Notes: generated from the letters alone by a model not told the origin. Counted from the first letter of the stretch, positions 1-12,182 are shown. The stretch is DNA of 64,000 nt from Euryodendron excelsum (GCA_033060915.1 CM065381.1:34853836-34917835); one strand, 5' to 3'. A program made the numbers and translations.

Positions 1-2196
1 AATCTTCTTTCCTAAAAAACTCCCTTCTCAAGTTTACATTCCAAAAACTTCTCTCTAGGATTTTCTTCCTAAAATCTCCTTTTTTGAAAAACTCACTTTC
101 CAAAAATCCCTTTTCTTGGTGTCCAAGTTAAACCCTAGAACCCACGATTAGGAAACCCTAATTTTTCTCCCTAAAAACATAGTTTTCAATTCCTTATTTT
201 GGCCTTAAAACCTAGGTTTCCAAAACCTCTTATTTTCTACATCAAAACTATATATATTTCCAAAACCCCTTTTCTACGTCAACACTATAGTCTTCAAAAT
301 CTAGGGTTTCTACAAATTTCCTTTTTAAAATCCATACCAAATCCAATCTTCCCTTTACAGCCTGTTTGAAAATTGTGGAAAGGAAGGGAAAGGAAGGGAA
401 AGGAAGAGAAAGTACTGTTTGAAATCCTTTCCTTGTTTGATTTTGAAAAGAAAATGAGAGAAAAATGGAGGGAAAGAAGAGAGAGAAAGAGAGAGATTAT
501 TTTCAAACTTTCCCTCCCTTTTCCTTCATTTTCTCTCTCCTCCCCTTTCCCTTCCCTTCCTTTCTTTTCCACAACTTCCAAATAGGATGTTAGGAAACCA
601 AACCCAATCTTCCCTTTAGAAAATTAGATCCAATCCTCCGTTTTTGGAAACAAAATCAAAACATCTCCTTTTAGAAATAAAATCCAATCACTTGTTTTAG
701 GAAATGGGAAACTCAGTCCTTCCTAGTCTAAACCTTTCCTAATTCAAATCCTTCCTAATCTAGTACTTTCCTAAACCTTAAGTTTCCTAAACTTAAACTT
801 TTAAATCTTTCCTTAAACGTTAAGCTTTTAAACATTTCTTAATTCCATCCCTATCCAAATCTTAACTTTCCAAATCTAAGTTTTCAAATCTTTCTTAAAC
901 TCAAACCTTTCCTAACTTCAAGAATTTCTAATACTCAAACACTTTCTAAATTCTAAACTTTCCAATTTTAAAAACTTCCCTATTTCAAAACTTCCTAAAT
1001 CAAACCTTTCCTAAATCAAAACTTTTCTAATTCAAAACTTTTTTAAAATGAAACCTTTCTTATTTCAAAACTTTCCTAAAATGGAACTTTCCTAAAACGA
1101 AACTTTCCTAATTTGAAATATTTCCTAAAATGAAACTTTCCTAAAACGGAACTTTCTTAATTCGAGTCTTTCCTAAATCTTATCTTTCGTAAAGTCTAGG
1201 TTTCCTAAATCTCAATATTTCCAAAAACAAGTCCAAATCTTTCCTATTTCCAAATCAAAGTCCAATCTTTTCAATTCCAAATTCCAAATTCCAATCCTTT
1301 ATTCTAAATTCAAATCAAATCCAACTTCCAATTCAACTCTTTTTTCAAATCATATCTTCTATCTTCTATTGGACTCTTGTCCGAACTACGACTGACCTGA
1401 TTCCTCAAAAAGAATATGTATGCAATCCTCATGGGTGAGGTCACAACCTTTTTCAAGTTTCTATTTCCACAACATTTTTCAAATCTCCAATTCCATAATC
1501 TATTTCAAACTTCAATTCCAAATTTCTATTTCAAAATCTCTATTTCCAATTTCTAAAACTTTCCAGTTTCAAATCTATCTTTTCAAAATTTTTTTTAAAT
1601 CAAATCAATTTCTTTCCAAATCTATTTTCCAACTTTCTTTTCTTGCACTTGCATATCATGTATCATGTTAAATTTCTTTTTAAACATTTTTTTTCCAAAG
1701 TGGATAGGTTTGGACATTTGTTAGTTGAAGACTCTCATAGGTAAATTTAGGGTAAATAGATATGTAGGTACCGCAAGGGCAGGGTAGGGTGATGGCTTAG
1801 TGTGTCTTCCCTACATGTAATCAACCTCCGAATCTAGATCACTGTTTTCGAAATACCAAAATGGAGTTTATTTTCCAAAAGGGCTTAATTATTTTCTAAA
1901 GGTTGCCAAACAACCTGTTTTCCTAAAAACCCTCTCTTGAGGAAGTATTTTCAAAATCGTTTTTAAAAACCCTAAGTTTTGTTTTCGGATTATGCTTAGT
2001 TTTTAAGTGACCTAACTCACCTTAATCAAGTTAGGTGGCGACTCCAAATGTTTTACAAAAGTCCTTTATTCAAATCAATTTTCAATTCAAACCTAGTCGC
2101 ACTCATTCTTCTAGGAGGATGAGTTCTAACGAGAGAGTACAATGTTTTTTCCGCTTGTGTATGTATTCCTCGAGTGCGAAAAATCTGGGCGCGACA
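1..2196 (+). mobile_element. E1 5' LTR, 3' portion (Ogre/Tat-like)
   Basis: This is the distal part of a long LTR whose start lies before the window. It ends in GGGCGCGACA (CA terminus) and is followed after 2 nt by a primer-binding site, so it is a 5' LTR. It aligns along its length by eye with 23404-25421, the matching part of the downstream 3' LTR. The two share subfamily-specific bases such as ACCGCAAGGGC near 1770 and 24994. The sequence is A+C+T rich with very few G on this strand, built from degenerate CTTTCCTAA-type units at roughly 700-1250. Conserved islands occur near 1370-1440 and 1700-1850. Short open frames here are low-complexity and not coding. The only large difference from the sister LTR is a MITE at 358-589. 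Confidence 0.88.
358..589. mobile_element. Tourist-like (PIF/Harbinger) MITE in E1 5' LTR
   Basis: A 232-bp insertion is flanked by TTA on both sides (355-357 and 590-592). The ends are imperfect terminal inverted repeats: CAGCCTGTTTGAAAATTGTGG on the left, and CATCCTATTTGGAAGTTGTGG as the reverse complement of the right. The inverted repeat continues inward as a GGAAAGG/CCTTTCC tract, so most of the element could fold back on itself. The sister LTR (23761-23780) reads CCCTTTAGGAAAC with no insert and one TTA, which is a true empty site. A 3-bp TTA duplication with TIRs is characteristic of PIF/Harbinger Tourist MITEs. Open frames on both strands arise from the purine/pyrimidine tract and are not genes. 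Confidence 0.85.
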
Positions 2197-2198
2197 GC

Positions 2199-2217
2199 TG
2201 ACGACTCCACTGGGGAC
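2199..2217 (+). promoter_or_regulatory. E1 primer-binding site (tRNA-Arg)
   Basis: Two bases after the LTR CA end comes TGACGACTCCACTGGGGAC. It differs by one base from TGGCGACTCCACTGGGGAC, the complement of the 3' end of plant tRNA-Arg(ACG) including CCA, as I recall that tRNA. tRNA-Arg priming is a known trait of Ogre elements. The G-to-A change at the third position would weaken priming, so E1 may be defective. The perfect version is present in E3 at 61964-61982. Confidence 0.82.
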
Positions 2218-2989
2218 ACTTAGAGGGTTAGGCCGTAGTCATGTCTCTTTACCCTTCACCCATGTAGAGTCTTCAATTAACTTATTCAATCCTATTCACT
2301 TTAAATTTTCAAAACCAAATTTTCAAAATTATTTAAAAAAAAAAAGCATTTATTCATATTATCTTGTATTAAGTTTACCATCCACATACTAACTCTTGCA
2401 TCTTTGTTTTGTAGGTGCACTTTTGTTTACAATATTATTATCTGTTATGCATGAATGTGATGAACAGGATGAATGAGAGTTATTGGGCTCTTTCCTCCGC
2501 TTTCAAAAAATCACACACACACTGCATGTGCACCTGCATTCTGCGTACTTGCATTTTTACCCTGATATGAGCGTTCTAGTTAGAAAGGGGGAACAGTATA
2601 TTGGTTGTGGGCAAGATGTTGTGTCAGTTTCTTCACCTACAGCCTCTTGATAGTTCCTCCACTCGGATCACCAACCGATCATGGCACCACCTCGCGGAGT
2701 GGGCCTAGGTTTGAAGATCCGAGGACCGAGCCTTTTTAGGACGCATTAGTCAACCCTCAACCTCATGCTCATATAGACACCATGCATAGTTGAACCTCTG
2801 CCGGATTTAAGATACGTGCACCGTTTTCCAAAACTATGGAGGAAAGGGCGACTGCTCTTATTTTCATTTATACTTGTCTATTCTTGTTGTTATAATGACT
2901 GTATTCTTATTGTTATAATGCTTGTCTAACTACTTATACATGCATATGTACTTCAACTGTATTTTTTTTCATTATACTCTTTGCATATC

Positions 2990-4150
2990 CATGTTCATGC
3001 ATTTAATATCCCATGTCAAGACGAGAGTTCCAAGTAACTCAAGTCACTACATTCTCATGTATATGATCAACCCATTGAGAGTGACACCAAGGTCACTCTC
3101 CCGTGCATTAAACCTACCCAAACCCTAAGGGTTCCCACGTTAACCTAAGAAATCATTGCATGCATTTTAAGTTATTCCATTAAGAGGGGCCCCAATCCCT
3201 CTATGCTCACAGAGATAGGGTTGCCAAGAAGATAAGGGCAATCAATCAACAAGGTCTCTTAGTAACCTCCTCGACATCGAATCCAACGAAGGCGAATCCG
3301 AAGACTCAAGAGTAGTTTAGGATTCCTTATGTAAAATTAGATAGGTGGAAGCCCAAACAAATATGTTCCTCCTCCCCTCATCGAAATGTATTTTAATTCT
3401 TTTGTATCTTAAACCTAAAAGTTAAATGTACTTCTTTGTTCCCCGCGAATGAATGGATAGATGAACGGATGAATGGATGAAGGTTCCCACTTGATGTTAA
3501 GGTATTTGCATATAGGGGCAAATCCCCTATCTCCAAAAGTGAGCAAATACATCATGTTTAGTTCTTCTCTCAAGTAGGGGCACCTCTAGGACATGCATTG
3601 CATAAAAATTTTCAAATCAAGGCACTAACTTCTCTTTTATTTTTGTCTTCTACCCTCCCCCTCCTCATTTCCAAGTACCTAGAGAACCGAAGATAGAAGC
3701 AAGACAAGAAGGGGGTTTTTCTAAACCATTCATTTATTGTTATCATACTGCTCACATGTTCACTTTTATTATATTCATGCATCTATATCCATTCGGAGAT
3801 AAGAGTTCCAAGAAACTCAAGTCATTTCATTCTCATGCATCTAATCAACCATAAAGAGAAAGGAGTAATCCAATCTCATGTTAATCGAACCTACTAAAAC
3901 TCCTACGGGTTATTAAACCCTAAGAATTTATGGCATACATAAAACCATATCTCGAGAGAGGCCTAAATCTCTCTCAGTCCATGGAGGCGGGATTGCCCAA
4001 ATAAGGAAACATCAACCGGCCCATGTCGAAGAGGTATTGTATGGTATAATAGGGGCAAAACCTCACTTCCAAAATGGACTTGTCATCATGCCTAGATTCC
4101 CTCAAAAAAGGGACCTTCATAGGACATGCATCGCAGAGAACCTCCAACTC
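2990..4150 (+). repeat. Two diverged tandem modules, ~780-bp period
   Basis: Module 1 (about 2990-3610) and module 2 (about 3770-4150) share an ordered set of phrases. These are GAGTTCCAAG(T/A)AACTCAAGTCA, CTCATG with a run ending ATCAACC, a short hairpin of the form GAGAGG..CC..CCTCTC followed by GG(G)ATTGCC, a G-rich GGGGCAAA segment, and TAGGACATGCAT. E3 carries the same modules reversed at about 55560-55880 and 56130-56730. Each module keeps the hairpin flanking the word pair ATCCCTCT/CTCTCAGT, which may be a conserved RNA structure. No coding capacity is apparent. Confidence 0.6.
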
Positions 4151-4904
4151 CACATACTGATTGCATTCTGTTTTTCTTTTCCTTTTTGTAGGTCAGAGAG
4201 CACAACTGGATTTATGGAATCCCTTTAGTACCCCACCAAATTCAAACTCGTGGAAGGATGAGTCTAGTTGTTAGAAGAGGCCAAACCTACATCAATGAGC
4301 AAGAAGAACTAACCATTTATCAACAAGACATTACCTCCACACTATGCCGTGATAACCACTGTCCATGTAAAAGGAGGCCTTACTGTTTGCAAAGTCCTAT
4401 CAGACTCGTGCATCGCTGTAAAAGAATCTCATAACTTCCAAATGCATGCTAAACACCGCAAAAGATATGTCAATTCTTCCTCCGTCGTTTGGTGATACAC
4501 CCGAGGAATGAAATACCAAAGCAGTCGGCACAGTTTCAAAACCCTGTTAACGGTTCTCACCAAGAGGCCCACAAGAAAAGGGAGGTTTTTATAAATTCAT
4601 CTATTTCCTTTGTATCTTTCTATTTATTGCATATCTTATTTAAATGAACACTGCATGCCATGTAATCATGTTTTTAAATGAAAATAGGTAATTGCCAGTT
4701 TATCCCCTTTGTCTCATACTCTTATGGATGATTTGTACTTTTAGGGATTCTTCCCCATTTAGTAAATGAGTTGATTTAAAGGATGGGATCGCATGGGCAA
4801 CCCATTTAAAAGGGGTTAAAACCTTTAAGAGACTAAGAGAGAGAGTGAGAGATAGGAGGATGGCAATCTCAACAAAGAAGTGCGAATTTTATTGAAAACG
4901 CAAC

Positions 4905-5545
4905 ACTTGCATGATATCCTGGCTAAGTGATGGGCAGTCGAGTACTTAAAATGATGAGGAGCCATTGTTCTATTTATCTGAAATAAACACTATCCTTTGT
5001 TTAGCCCACTAGAGCCGTACATGATTTCCTTTCAGATAACCCCAAACCAATAACCATCCCCCACACTAGGGTAAGCACAGAATAGTTGATTCAGTAGAAT
5101 ATGTAGGGGTTCACGGGCAAAAACACACCATCTCTAGGAATATTGTCTAAATTTTGTATAAAGGCTTTATGGACTAAGCAATTCAATTTGAAATGATTAG
5201 AGGCCCTCAATTCTGCTACCATACACAAAAACATCCCTTTTTCTTAACCCACTAGTGCCTCACAGAAAGCGGAAGATTTTTTGTCAACCTCGATCTGAAA
5301 CCATCCCCCCACACTGGGGCAAACAGGCAGCAGAAGATCTAACAGAGAATTTCATCGACCATCAAGCTGAAGTAATGTGAAGGCTCTATGGATCAAGCAA
5401 TCTTGTTCAAAATGAAGAAAGGCCCTCATTTCATTTCCCATACAGTTAAAAGCAACCCTTGTAAAACTTATTGAGTCGTTTACTTTTCCTTTTCAGAAAA
5501 CACCCCAACCTAGGGATCACCGTCCACAATGGGTTAAATCGAAAT
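4905..5545 (+). repeat. ~240-bp module, three diverged copies
   Basis: Three successive passages (about 4985-5090, 5235-5330, 5470-5535) share AGCCCACTAG, CTTTTCAGA-AAC, ACCATCCCCC, ACACT(A/G)GGG and nearby AAGGC(T)CTATGGA text. The same motif recurs reversed in E2 (42020-42200) and E3 (54700-54900). In E3 the CCCC core has become a 37-nt poly-G run. The modules are non-coding. Confidence 0.6.
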
Positions 5546-5839
5546 GCTAAGGAAATGATTTGAGAAAAAGAAGTTGTGGAAATGTTCGAAAAAAAAGGGG
5601 CATATCAGAGAAAAGACTGAAAAAGAATCATATTTATGCTATCTTGAAAAGCATATAGGAAAGACGGAACTTAAAGGAAAAAAAAAGGGGGAAGAAAGAA
5701 AAGGGGCAAATGTCCGACTAAGAAGGTCAAAAGTTACAAGAAAGGTCAACTCCTCTTGTAAAAGAGGAAATTCAAAGGTGATCCTAGGTAACAAAGCCAC
5801 CAAGTAGAAGTAATAGGTTTGAGCCTTTACCCTTTCTTG

Positions 5840-6370
5840 TAAAAACCCAAAAATCGTGGCCTACATTACGACCCTGTTAAAGTCATTCCGATTGAAAAAA
5901 GATTGCTTGATCTAAATGAGTTAGACATGTGGCTGAAGCTAGAGGAGAATAACTGGGCACGAGACCCCGCTGGAAGACCAACCAAGGATGGTGTGGATCT
6001 AAACCCAACTAGAAATAACATCAAATTTTAGCCTGCGTATCCTTTTTATTCATAAACCCCTTAACCTAGCCTACATTACAGTCCAAGATAAAGTCCTCTT
6101 TGATCGAAGAAAATTGTTTAGTCCAAATAAGCCTGAACAATACCAAGACAAGTAGGATGAGAAAGGAGAACTGGGGAGGAATGCAGGGGCAATCTTATAT
6201 TCCAAAGTGTGCTTAGATGGTTCTAGTTTAAGCAACCCACTAAAAGAAAATCTTTGAGCCTAAATATCCCTTTGTCTCTTACAACCCCTAAACCTGGCCT
6301 GCATTACGATCCTAAAAGAAGTCTTCTCGGATTGAGGGCTTAGCTGTTTATCGCTTTGCAAAGGGCATGC
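5840..6370 (+). repeat. ~220-bp module, three diverged copies
   Basis: Three copies begin near 5845, 6050 and 6285. They are marked by AACCC(C)-TAA/AAA followed by GCCTACATTACGA, then AAGTC and a GATTGA/GATCGAA word before TTGCTTGATC or a variant. Reversed copies occur in E2 (about 41340-41620) and E3 (about 53860-54120). The modules are conserved across elements without an open frame. Confidence 0.6.
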
Positions 6371-9300
6371 GAGTTGTTGCTCTAGCCACGGTGGCATTTT
6401 GAAAATCTAAGAGAAAAAAAAATCAAGTGAGGTTAGAAAACCCCAAACAACAACCCTGTAGAAAATAAGTGTGTCGCGCCCAGATTTTTCGCACTCGAGG
6501 AATACTCACACAAGCGGGAAAAATGTTGTACTCTCTCATTAGAATTCACCCTCCTAGAAGAATGAGTGCGACTACGTTTGAATTAAAAAATTCGTTTGAA
6601 TAAAGGGCTTTTGAAAAAGATTTGGAGTTACCACCTAACTTGGTTAAAGTGAGTTAGGTCACCTAAAAACTAAGAATAATCCAAAGACTACACTTAGGGC
6701 TTTTGAAAAATGTTTTGAAAATATCACCTCAAGAGAGGGTTTTTAAGAAAAACAGGTTGTTTGGCAACCTTTAGAAAACATTTAGCCCTTTTTGAAAAAT
6801 AACTCCTTTTGGTCTTTTGAAAACGGTGATCCTAGGTTCGAAGGTTGGTTACGTGTAGGAAAGACGCACTAAGCCATCACCCTACCCCGCCCTTTCGGTA
6901 CCTACATGTCAATCTACCCTAGATTCACTTATGAGAGTCTTCAATTAACAAATGTTCAATCCTATCCACTTTTGAAAACAATGTTTAGAAAAACATGATA
7001 CATGATATGCAAGTGCAAGAAAAGAGAATTGAAAAATAGATTTGGAAAGAGATTTGATTTGATTTGAAAAGAAAGAGATAGAAGTTTGAATTTGGAAAGA
7101 ATATTTTGGGAATTGAAAATTGAGAGATTTGGGAAATAGAAATTTGAAAAAAAAATTGAAAATTGATTGGAGATTTGAAAAGATTGTAGAATCTGAGATT
7201 TGGAAAATATGAGGAAATTTGAAATTTGAAAGAAGTTGTGGAATTGAAAATTTGAAAAATGTTGTGGGATTGGAGATTGGAAAGAAGTTCTAGAAATAGA
7301 AATTTGAAACATGTTGTGGAATTTGAGATTTACAAAATGTTGTGACCGCACCCATGAGGGTTGCCTACGTATCATTTTGGAAGAATCAGGTCAGTCGTAG
7401 TTCGGACAAGAGTCTGATAGAAAATAGAATGTTTGATTTGAAAAAGTAGTTGAATTGGAATTTGGATTTGATTTGGACTTAGAATAGAATATTGAAGATT
7501 GGAATTTAGAATTTTGAAATTGAAAGGTTGAATTTTGATTTGGAAAGATAGAACTTGGAAGAAAGATTTAGACTTGTTTTGGAAAGACGAAGGTTTAGGA
7601 AACCTAGACTTAGGAACTTAGAAAAGAAGGATTGGACTCGACTTGGAAAGTTTTTAGAAAAGATTTGACTCGAAAGTTAGACTTGGAAGATTTAGGAAAT
7701 GATTGGATCTAGGAAAGATTCGAATTAGGAAAGGTCAGATTTAGGAAAGTTTCGAATTAGGAAAGTTTCATTTTTGGAAAGTTTTCAAATTAGGAAAGTT
7801 TTCATTTTAGGAAAGTTTTGAATTAGGAGAGTTTCGACTTAGGAAAGTTTTGAAATAGGAAAGTGTTGATTTTGGAAATGTTTTGAATTAGGAAGAGTTT
7901 TGTTTAAGAAAGGTTTAGAATTTGGAAAATTTCAACTTAGGAAAGTTTTGAATTTGGGAAGCTTAGAATTTGGAAAGATTTTAAATTAGAAAAGATTTAG
8001 AAAATGTTTGAATTAAGAAAGTTTCAACTTAAGAAAGTTTTGAGTTTAGAAAGCTTTGGATTTGGAAAGATTTAAAGTTTAGGAAAGTTTAAGATTTAGA
8101 AAGTTTTTAGAGTTTTGGTTTTAGAAAATTTTGAGATTAGAAAAGGTTGAGTTTAGGAAAGATTTGAAAACTTGGATTTAGAAAGTTAAGATTTGGAAAG
8201 GGGTAGAATTAGGAAAGGGTTGAATTAGGAAAGATTTGAAAGCTTAATGTTTAAGGAAAGATTTGGAAGTTTTAGGAAACTTATGGTTTGGAGGGCTAGA
8301 AAATTAGGAGAGAGTTGAACTAGGAAAGATTTAGATTTTGAGTTGTAAAATTTAGGAAAGATTTTTGTGTTCAAGTTTTAGAAACTTAAGATTTAGGAAA
8401 GGAGAAGTCTAGGAAAGATTTGAATTAGGAAAGATTTGGATTAGGAAGGGATTGGATTTGGTTTCTAAAAGAAAATATTTGATTTTGTTTCCAAAAGCGG
8501 AGGACGGGATCTAGTTTCCTAAACGGGAAGATTAGATTTGGTAAGAATTTGGAAAGGGAAGTTTTAGAAACCCTAGATTTGGAAAACTATAGTTTTGATG
8601 TAGAAAATAGGTTTTGGAAATGTATAGAGTTTGGATGTAAAAACAAGAGGTTTTGGAAACTTAGGTTTTAAGGCAAGTTTGAAAACCATGTTTTTTTGGA
8701 AAGAAAATTAGGGTTTCCTAATTGTGGGTTTTAGGGCTTGACTTGGGCACCAAGAAAAAGGGTTTTTGGAAAATGTGTTTTTTGGAAACAAGTTTTTGGA
8801 AGGAAATCCTAGAGAGGAGTTTCTAGAGGGAAGATTTTGGAAAGAGTTTTTAGGAAAGTGAATTTTGGTAGAAGATTGTTGGAGAGAGTTTTTGGAAAGA
8901 TTTTTAAGGAGCGTTTTTAGAAAGTGGATTTTGAAAAGAGCTTTTTGGAAAGGAGTTTAAAAAGAGAAGTTTTGAAAAATAGATTTTTGAAAAACAATTT
9001 TGGAAAGAGGAGCTTTTGGAAAGCATGTTGGAAAAGATATTTTTAGAAGGAGGGATTTAATAAGAGAGTTTTTAGAAGGTATAAAAACATCTCACTTTCC
9101 TAAAGCGATTCTAGCCATAAGAAGGCTAGAACCACTTTAAGAAAGTGGTTTTGGAAAACAAGGAGTTTTGAAAATATGGACAATATTGGTCACTTTGAAT
9201 GTAACACTTTCCTAAAGCAACCCTAGCTATGGAAAAGCTAGAATCACCATAGCATTGTGATTTTGAAAACAAGTTTTTGAAAAGGAAATTTTGATGCAAT

Positions 9301-9956
9301 TTTGGGAACAAGTTTGAAAACGAGTGTGAAAATGATTTTTGGAAGATGCATGATCATGATATGCACAATGCAATTTTGGGGTCATGAACATACAAGGTTA
9401 AGGCTTCACCACATAATCAAGGGGGCCGAACCCACGTGGTCTCCGGTTAGCCTAAAGGAAAGCCCCCGACACGGTGACCCTCCGATAGTCTAATCCTACA
9501 CATGGATCAGGAGTCCCCTTGTTTCAAGCATGCAAAGAAAGGGGGGGAAAGAGATGGGGGATTAAAATAGAGAAAACCCAAATGGGTTAGGAAAGAGAAG
9601 AGAGAGGGGGGGAGTGCAGAAATTTAAATAGAAAACCTACCTTGTATCTTGTTTATTTTGCGCGCCTTGCTTTCTTCGGTCTTCGCTTCACTTCAGTCTT
9701 GATCTTCGAGGGCTCGTCTTTAATCTTCAAGGCTTGGGTTTGCAGCTCTTCAAGTCTTCAAGGGAGGGTTGGAGGCTAATGTATGATTGTATGGAGGTGT
9801 GTATGAGTGTATAGGAGGCTAGGGTTTAGTGTATGGTGGCTAGGGTTTGGAAAACCTAAGAAAGCTAGGGTTTAGGAACTGCACGAGCTTTGTATATCAA
9901 AATATATGATTTTTAGACTGAGTTTGCGGACCTCTTTCACACTGGAAGAGGCTCTG

Positions 9957-10079
9957 TATTTATAGAGATAGGACAGACCTGGCGTCTGTTGCAGTGGCGC
10001 CAGGGCAAAATTGCTCTTGGCGCCACTAGGAGTGGCGCTAGGCCAATTCTTGGCTTGGCGCCACTACTAGTGGCACCAG
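9957..10079 (-). promoter_or_regulatory. S1 core promoter: TATA box plus GGCGCC inverted repeats
   Basis: On the minus strand TATAAATACAGAGCC lies 15-20 bp downstream of three imperfect inverted repeats of the form TGGCGCCACT..AGTGGCGCCA (9979-10079). The same arrangement occurs in S2, S4 and the E1 3' LTR, so it is the likely LTR core promoter. Transcription would run leftward toward the conserved leader at about 9340-9535. Confidence 0.7.
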
Positions 10080-10964
10080 CCAGTTAGGAAAGTTTGTAAG
10101 TTGGCAAGCAACGTATCTTTGACTAGATTTGGGCGCCTGTACTAGTGACTACCATGCAATTTTTAGTCTGGCTTCACTAAGAGTGACTTCGGAAAGTCCG
10201 GGAATGAGTTTGAGAGATCGGGAATGACCCGGAAGGCTGGAAAAGAGTAGGAACACTTAAAATAGTGTCCTGGAGGTATTTGACTTGAAAAATGAGGATA
10301 GGATGTGTCGGAAGGGTTGACCGGGCCTTTAGGGGCAAAATGGTCAATCAGATCGGGAAGCTGTCGGGACGGACTTGGACTGTCCCGGAAGAAGACTTAA
10401 GATTCGGAAACATTATTTAGAATGTTCCCAAAGGTTGCTGGTTTGATTCCCAGAGCCGGTGTGATCAGAAAAGGCGACCAGCCCTCTAGGGGCAAAACGA
10501 TCATTTTACACCGGGTTTACCGGAACTGACTCAGAATGATCCGGAAAGATAAAGAAGGGTTGAGAATACTATAAGGAGCAATCTTAGGAGGCTACCAGTT
10601 TGATACCTAGAGCCGGTGTGGTCGGAAAAGGAGACTGGCCCATCAGGGGCAAAACGGTCATTTTGTATCGGGTTTGCTGGAGCTGACTCGGAATGATCCG
10701 AAAAGATAGAGGAAGGTCAGGAATACTATAAGAAGTATTCTCAGAAGGTTACCGATTTGATACCCAGAGCCGGTGTGATTCCTAGGGCGTTCGGATGCCT
10801 AGGGGCAAGATGGTCATCTTGACCGAAAAGTCTTGGAAAAGGCCCAAGGGGTAGTTTGGTCATTTTTCACCGAAGTGGGCTAGCACACACCGATGTTGAC
10901 CTGGGTTTTGAGTGTTTTCGCCACTCTGACGGCTGTGATGTTTGCGAGTATTTCCGCTACTCAG

Positions 10965-11490
10965 ACCGTCTCGAGGAATAAACTGTCTCGAGAGAGGGAT
11001 TGGAAAGGGGTCTTACCATCTTCGGAAAGACGTGCCTGATTTGGAACAGTCTCGAGGAATAAACTGTCTTGAGAGAGGGATTGGAAAGGGGACTTACCGT
11101 CTTCGGAAAGACGTGCCTAATTTGGAACCGTCTCGAAGAATAAATTGTCTCGAGATAGGGGTTGGAAAGGGGACTTACCGTCTTCGGAAAGACGTGCTTG
11201 ATTTGGAACTGTCTCGAGGAATAAACTGTCTCGAGAGAGGGATTGGAAAGGGTACTTACCGTCTTCAGAAAGACGTGCCTGATTTGGAACCGTCTCGAGG
11301 AATAAATTATCTCGAGAGAGGGGTTGGAAAGGGGACTTACCGTCTTTGGAAAGACGTGCCTGATTTGGAACCGTCTCGAGGAATAAACTGTCTTGAGAGA
11401 GGGATTGAAAAGGGGACCTATCGTCTTCAAAAAGACGTGCCTGATTTGGAACCATCTCGAGGAATAAATTGTCTCGAGAGAGGGGTTGGA
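10965..11490 (-). repeat. 81-bp tandem array (about 6.5 units) in S1
   Basis: Units of 81 bp contain TCTCGAGGAATAAACTGTC, CTTACCGTCTTCGGAAAGAC and TGATTTGGAA. Because 81 is divisible by three, the array keeps several frames open at once: a 217-codon frame on +, with 27-residue repeats, and two on -. These are artefacts of period and not genes. Related units, one to four per LTR, occur in every other copy (for example 20640-20880, 32810-32990, 35220-35620, 45300-45540), so S1 shows local expansion. Each unit contains a CTCGAGAGAG/CTCGAG near-palindrome. Confidence 0.9.
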
Positions 11491-11688
11491 GTTAGAATTG
11501 GAAAAGACAATGCCCTTAAGGGCATTTTGGTTATTTTGCCTCTATTTGGGCCTGGCGGGCCCGCAAGGCGATGGACAGACGGGATTTGGACTTAAAGAAT
11601 CGGTTTCGGTGGAATATGCCCATATTGACTTGAGTACAAGTCTGGACGAAGCGTAGAATGCCAAGCGGTAAAAAATGGGGTGCTTACA

Positions 11689-12182
11689 AAGGGTAGGATA
11701 GCAAACCTAAAAGGTCAAGATCCCTGAAGAATGATGCACATGTTATCACACCTCGATGAGAATAGGACAGAACTGGATGGGGCAGAATCCTAAAAAGGAA
11801 ATATAATCGTGGGAGTATAGGCCCTGGGGCAATCCTAGGACATTCTTTGGAAATAGTTTATATACGTGTAGTATATTGCATTCATGACATGTATAACCTG
11901 TACATCCATTAAATTCCTGCATAGTTTATATCTATTTTTGCATTCATCAAAAGCATGGCATGCATCCAATTCTATTAATGTATGTACATTTATCCAAAAA
12001 GTATAACTTGCATTAAATTCCATTCTTGTATGAACGTGTGCATTCATAAAAATAAAAATAAAAAAGATATATATATATATAAAAGTAAGACATGCAAAAT
12101 AAGTCATACATCTAATTCCTTGTGCATTCATAAAAATAATAAAAAAAATAAAAAAAGAAAGTATAACATGCTTCTACCTGTG
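11689..12182 (+). mobile_element. E1 internal region, middle segment with ~60-bp AT-rich minisatellite
   Basis: This short piece of E1 sits between solo LTRs S1 and S2. From about 11870 it consists of AT-rich units with CATTCAT, GCAT and AAATTCC words, homologous in reverse to E3 52975-53565. It includes a (TA)n run near 12066-12082. The last five bases, CTGTG (12178-12182), are the S2 target site. No coding potential is seen. Confidence 0.75.

Larger units (their letters stand above)
2197..6471 (+). mobile_element. E1 internal region, 5' segment (non-coding)
   Basis: About 4.3 kb lies between the PBS and nested solo LTR S1. No gag or pol homology can be seen, and no open frame exceeds about 80 codons. 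The segment is homologous in inverted orientation to E3 53880-57141 plus 61547-61984, and partly to E2 40738-42551. Landmarks such as the passage near 2585-2660 (AACAGTATATTGG, CAGTTTCTTCACC) recur reversed at about 57060-57115. It is therefore a conserved structural part of the family. It is organised as diverged tandem modules, listed separately. A non-coding internal region with PBS and PPT is the definition of a LARD-type non-autonomous element. Confidence 0.8.
6472..11688 (-). mobile_element. Solo LTR S1 (A2 subfamily), reverse orientation
   Basis: A 5217-bp LTR lies on the minus strand. The left boundary TGTCGCGCCC is the complement of the GGGCGCGACA end, and the right boundary is GGGGTGCTTACA, the complement of TGTAAGCACCCC. 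The flanks are AAGTG (6467-6471) and AAGGG (11689-11693), a plausible 5-bp TSD with one substitution. No PBS or PPT flanks it and the E1 internal sequence resumes on either side, so it is a solo LTR produced by recombination between two LTRs. It carries TATA at 9957-9964, GGCGCC inverted repeats and an 81-bp tandem array. The CCCTTTCGGTACC version near 6890 places it in the same subfamily as S2-S4, not with E1 and E2. Confidence 0.85.

Noticed and set aside
1420..1671. Phe/Ser/Lys-rich frames in the G-poor LTR tracts (also 6962-7375, 17190-17423, 24654-24968, 60796-61069)
   Set aside because: They arise because G-poor sequence lacks TGA and TAG stops in some frames. They recur at the same place in each LTR with frame changes and no conserved protein.
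2197..6471. Degraded gag or pol in E1 internal region
   Set aside because: I looked for RT (YXDD-like), protease (DTG/DSG) and zinc-knuckle (CX2CX4HX4C) patterns in the frames available and saw none. A profile search would be decisive.
10942..11595. 217-codon open frame as a repeat protein gene
   Set aside because: It reads straight through an 81-bp tandem array in LTR U3. The opposite strand is equally open, and there is no start context or homologue with this length in other LTRs.
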